From Modestobacter sp. (GTDB lineage Bacteria > Actinomycetota > Actinomycetes > Mycobacteriales > Geodermatophilaceae): a DNA stretch of 37,686 bases. Below the pieces are notes generated by a model. That model searched no databases, was not told the DNA's origin, and saw nothing but the letters and a program-made list of their open reading frames with translations. Positions 36,901 to 37,686 of this stretch are shown one piece after another. Within the stretch, counting starts at the first letter, position 1. The number at the start of each line of letters is the position of its first letter. Location of the stretch: the NCBI GenBank assembly GCA_025965635.1, contig JAOPWO010000302.1, positions 1-37,686 on the forward strand. Direction: 5' to 3'. The translations under genes and the position numbers were made by a program.

Positions 36901-37686
36901 GACCAGCCTGTCGAGCACCTCCCCGACCTCCGACCGCGACGGGCCCCGGGGCGGGGCCCCGGCGCTCAGCCAGCGCCCCAGCAGCGCCTGGACGGCGGGC
37001 AGCTGGTCGGCGATGCGCTGCTGGGCCAGGAAGATGCGGTGCACGGCCCCCTCCAGGGCCGGGCCCGGCTCCAGGTCGCCGACGTCGTAGTGCAGCAGTG
37101 CCCGGCAGAGCCGGCCGCGGAAGCTCTCCGGGAGCGCCTCCCGCTCCACGTCGAGGGAGTGCAGGTAGGCGTGGAAGTACTCCCGCGGGCTGTGCACCTG
37201 CTGGTCGGCTTCCTCCTCCTCGCTGGCCGGGCGGTTGCGGGCCAGCTCGCAGAGATCGGCGAACGTGGTGAGGACGGTCAGCTCGCCGTGCAGCAACTCC
37301 GGGTCGTCCACCGGCAGCCCGCTGTGCGCCGCGCTGTACGCCGCTACCAGCTGTCGCGCGTGGCCGGCGCTGACGTCGTACCCGGTGATCAGCGCCTGCA
37401 GCTCCGCCAGCACCGGCAGTGCCGCGTTGCCCGGGTCGGGCTGCTGCCCGTCCGTGACGGCCGGGAACGCGATCCGCTCACCCGAGGCCTCCTCGACGTC
37501 CCCACCGGTCCGCTCGAGGTCCAGCAGCGCTGCACCGGCATCGACCTGGGCGTTCGCCCCGACCAGCACCGTGCGGACGCGGCCGGTGAACGGCGCCCGC
37601 ACCGCGGTCTCCATCTTCATGCTCTCCAGCACGGCGACCGTCTGGCCGGCCTCGACCTCCTGCCCGGCCTGGACACGGACGGCGAC
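33928..37686 (-). CDS. Eukaryote-type multidomain acyl-CoA carboxylase (BCCP, central and CT parts; 5' end outside window)
   Basis: The frame is open to the window edge and gives 1252 residues. It starts inside a biotinyl domain (VLESMKMETAVRAPFTGRV; biotin Lys at fragment residue 24, near 37615). A region of about 600 residues resembles the ACC central domain of eukaryotic carboxylases (HPLTAQRLNLWRLKNF near residue 500, RLPSAEDTYLFHIVAKENPG, HNRVFLYAWPSIEV). The carboxyltransferase spans residues about 670-1240 (RARGTVYPYEL, VQRPPGRNTAGLVAGV, SSGARISMDSG, GINVGAQPYWNAE, LSGFDGSPESL, VFSGVLNDNMEVLAVEG). The biotin carboxylase should lie upstream, beyond 37686. Most bacteria split these activities over several proteins. 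It probably makes malonyl-CoA; a propionyl- or longer acyl-CoA substrate is possible. Its stop overlaps the KAS III start. Confidence 0.85.
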   Translation of the reverse strand, partial: VAVRVQAGQEVEAGQTVAVLESMKMETAVRAPFTGRVRTVLVGANAQVDAGAALLDLERTGGDVEEASGERIAFPAVTDGQQPDPGNAALPVLAELQALITGYDVSAGHARQLVAAYSAAHSGLPVDDPELLHGELTVLTTFADLCELARNRPASEEEEADQQVHSPREYFHAYLHSLDVEREALPESFRGRLCRALLHYDVGDLEPGPALEGAVHRIFLAQQRIADQLPAVQALLGRWLSAGAPPRGPSRSEVGEVLDRLVTATQLRYPSVGDLARAVRFRFFEEPVLQQARQEVLDEASRLLAQLDEAGARGDTSDSMAQIETLVASPEPLIRLLGRRAGRRTAEPDPVLEVLTRRYYRSRDLEHVRSSLLDGHSCVSADYELSGTRLHLVALMTERDALSAALAALAGAAGDVADPPHLLVDLYLSWPDRPADTDTMAAELRDLLDGLAPLRTARRVTVTVSTPDGDAEAVTFRPATDGPDAGGLVEDRLIRGLHPLTAQRLNLWRLKNFDGVRLPSAEDTYLFHIVAKENPGDERFIAMAEVRDLTAVRDDAGVVVAYPTVERQLTACLDGLRRAQSQRRSARPLDHNRVFLYAWPSIEVPLSELASLARASAPLTAGAGLEEIILLARLQEEGAQSPREVALRFSYAPGTGVSMRVTDRPTEPMRPLDDYTQKVLRSRARGTVYPYELAPLLAGPGGTFVEHDLDGAGRLVPVQRPPGRNTAGLVAGVVETPTKRYPEGMSRVVLFGDPTKALGTVAEPECARVVAALDLAEQRGIPVEWFALSSGARISMDSGTENMDWVARALRRLISFTQAGGEVNVVVAGINVGAQPYWNAEATMLMHTKGILVMTPDSAMVLTGKHSLDYSGGVSAEDNFGIGGYDRVMGPNGQAQYWAPNLTAAVELLFQHYEHAYVAPGERWARPADTADPTDRDVRPFPHQHPSSEFTTVGDIFSAEANPDRKKAFDIRTVMRAVSDSDHPVLERWAGMADADTTVVHDAHLGGHPVTILGIESRPIPRRGSFPADGPDQWTAGTLFPRSSKKAARAINACSGNRPLVVLANLSGFDGSPESLRNVQLEYGAEIGRAIVNFDGPIVFCVISRYHGGAFVVFSGVLNDNMEVLAVEGSYASVLGGAPAAAVVFTGQVDKRTAADPRVRDLEAALVAADGVGQARLRAELTALRSAVRSEKLGEVAAEFEAVHNIERAREVGSVHAIIPAAELRPRLVAAVERGMQRATRGTPHVVQEEST

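Overview
The window is very GC-rich, uses GTG/TTG starts freely, and carries actinobacterial marker genes (RamB-type regulator, paaABCDE with a TetR regulator, LigC-type DNA ligase, YbfB-type MFS). It looks like the chromosome of a high-GC actinobacterium, perhaps of Geodermatophilaceae type; the family-level guess is inference. No tRNA, rRNA, CRISPR or insertion sequence was recognised.

Left part (1-4070): a partial ferredoxin-reductase-like flavoprotein, a feruloyl-CoA synthase (fcs), and a divergent XRE-cupin regulator with a clear palindromic operator between them. Then follows a small gene graveyard: a frameshifted, internally deleted acyl-CoA ligase, a conserved-looking 58-aa ORF, and a fragment of paaZ. 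Phenylacetate block (4070-10339): paaK and a PaaR-like TetR gene on the minus strand, divergent from paaABCDE on the plus strand. Each divergent promoter carries one copy of the same dyad operator.

Middle part (10340-23344): hppD (tyrosine catabolism) divergent from an Lrp/AsnC regulator; ramB divergent from the glyoxylate-shunt genes aceA-aceB, which end in a strong hairpin; an ATP-dependent DNA ligase; an MFS transporter; a decayed sarcosine-oxidase-like gene; and a 950-aa FAD/Fe-S D-2-hydroxyacid (D-lactate-type) dehydrogenase.

Right part (23550-37686) is a polyhydroxyalkanoate (PHA) storage region: a phasin with a SAP/Rho-N-like tail, an alpha/beta hydrolase, a PHB-depolymerase-type esterase, phaB, a PhaC-like Cys-nucleophile protein, an XRE regulator, class I phaC and a short phasin. 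Next to these, and overlapping each other by ATGA, are a eukaryote-type multidomain acyl-CoA carboxylase (5' end outside the window) and a KAS III-like synthase with an unassigned N-terminal domain of about 285 residues. No beta-ketothiolase (phaA) is present in the window. The most interesting hypothesis is that carboxylase plus KAS III makes acetoacetyl-CoA from malonyl-CoA and acetyl-CoA (as NphT7 does), feeding PhaB and PhaC without a thiolase. Functionally, the window links acetyl-CoA-yielding aromatic catabolism, the glyoxylate shunt and carbon storage.
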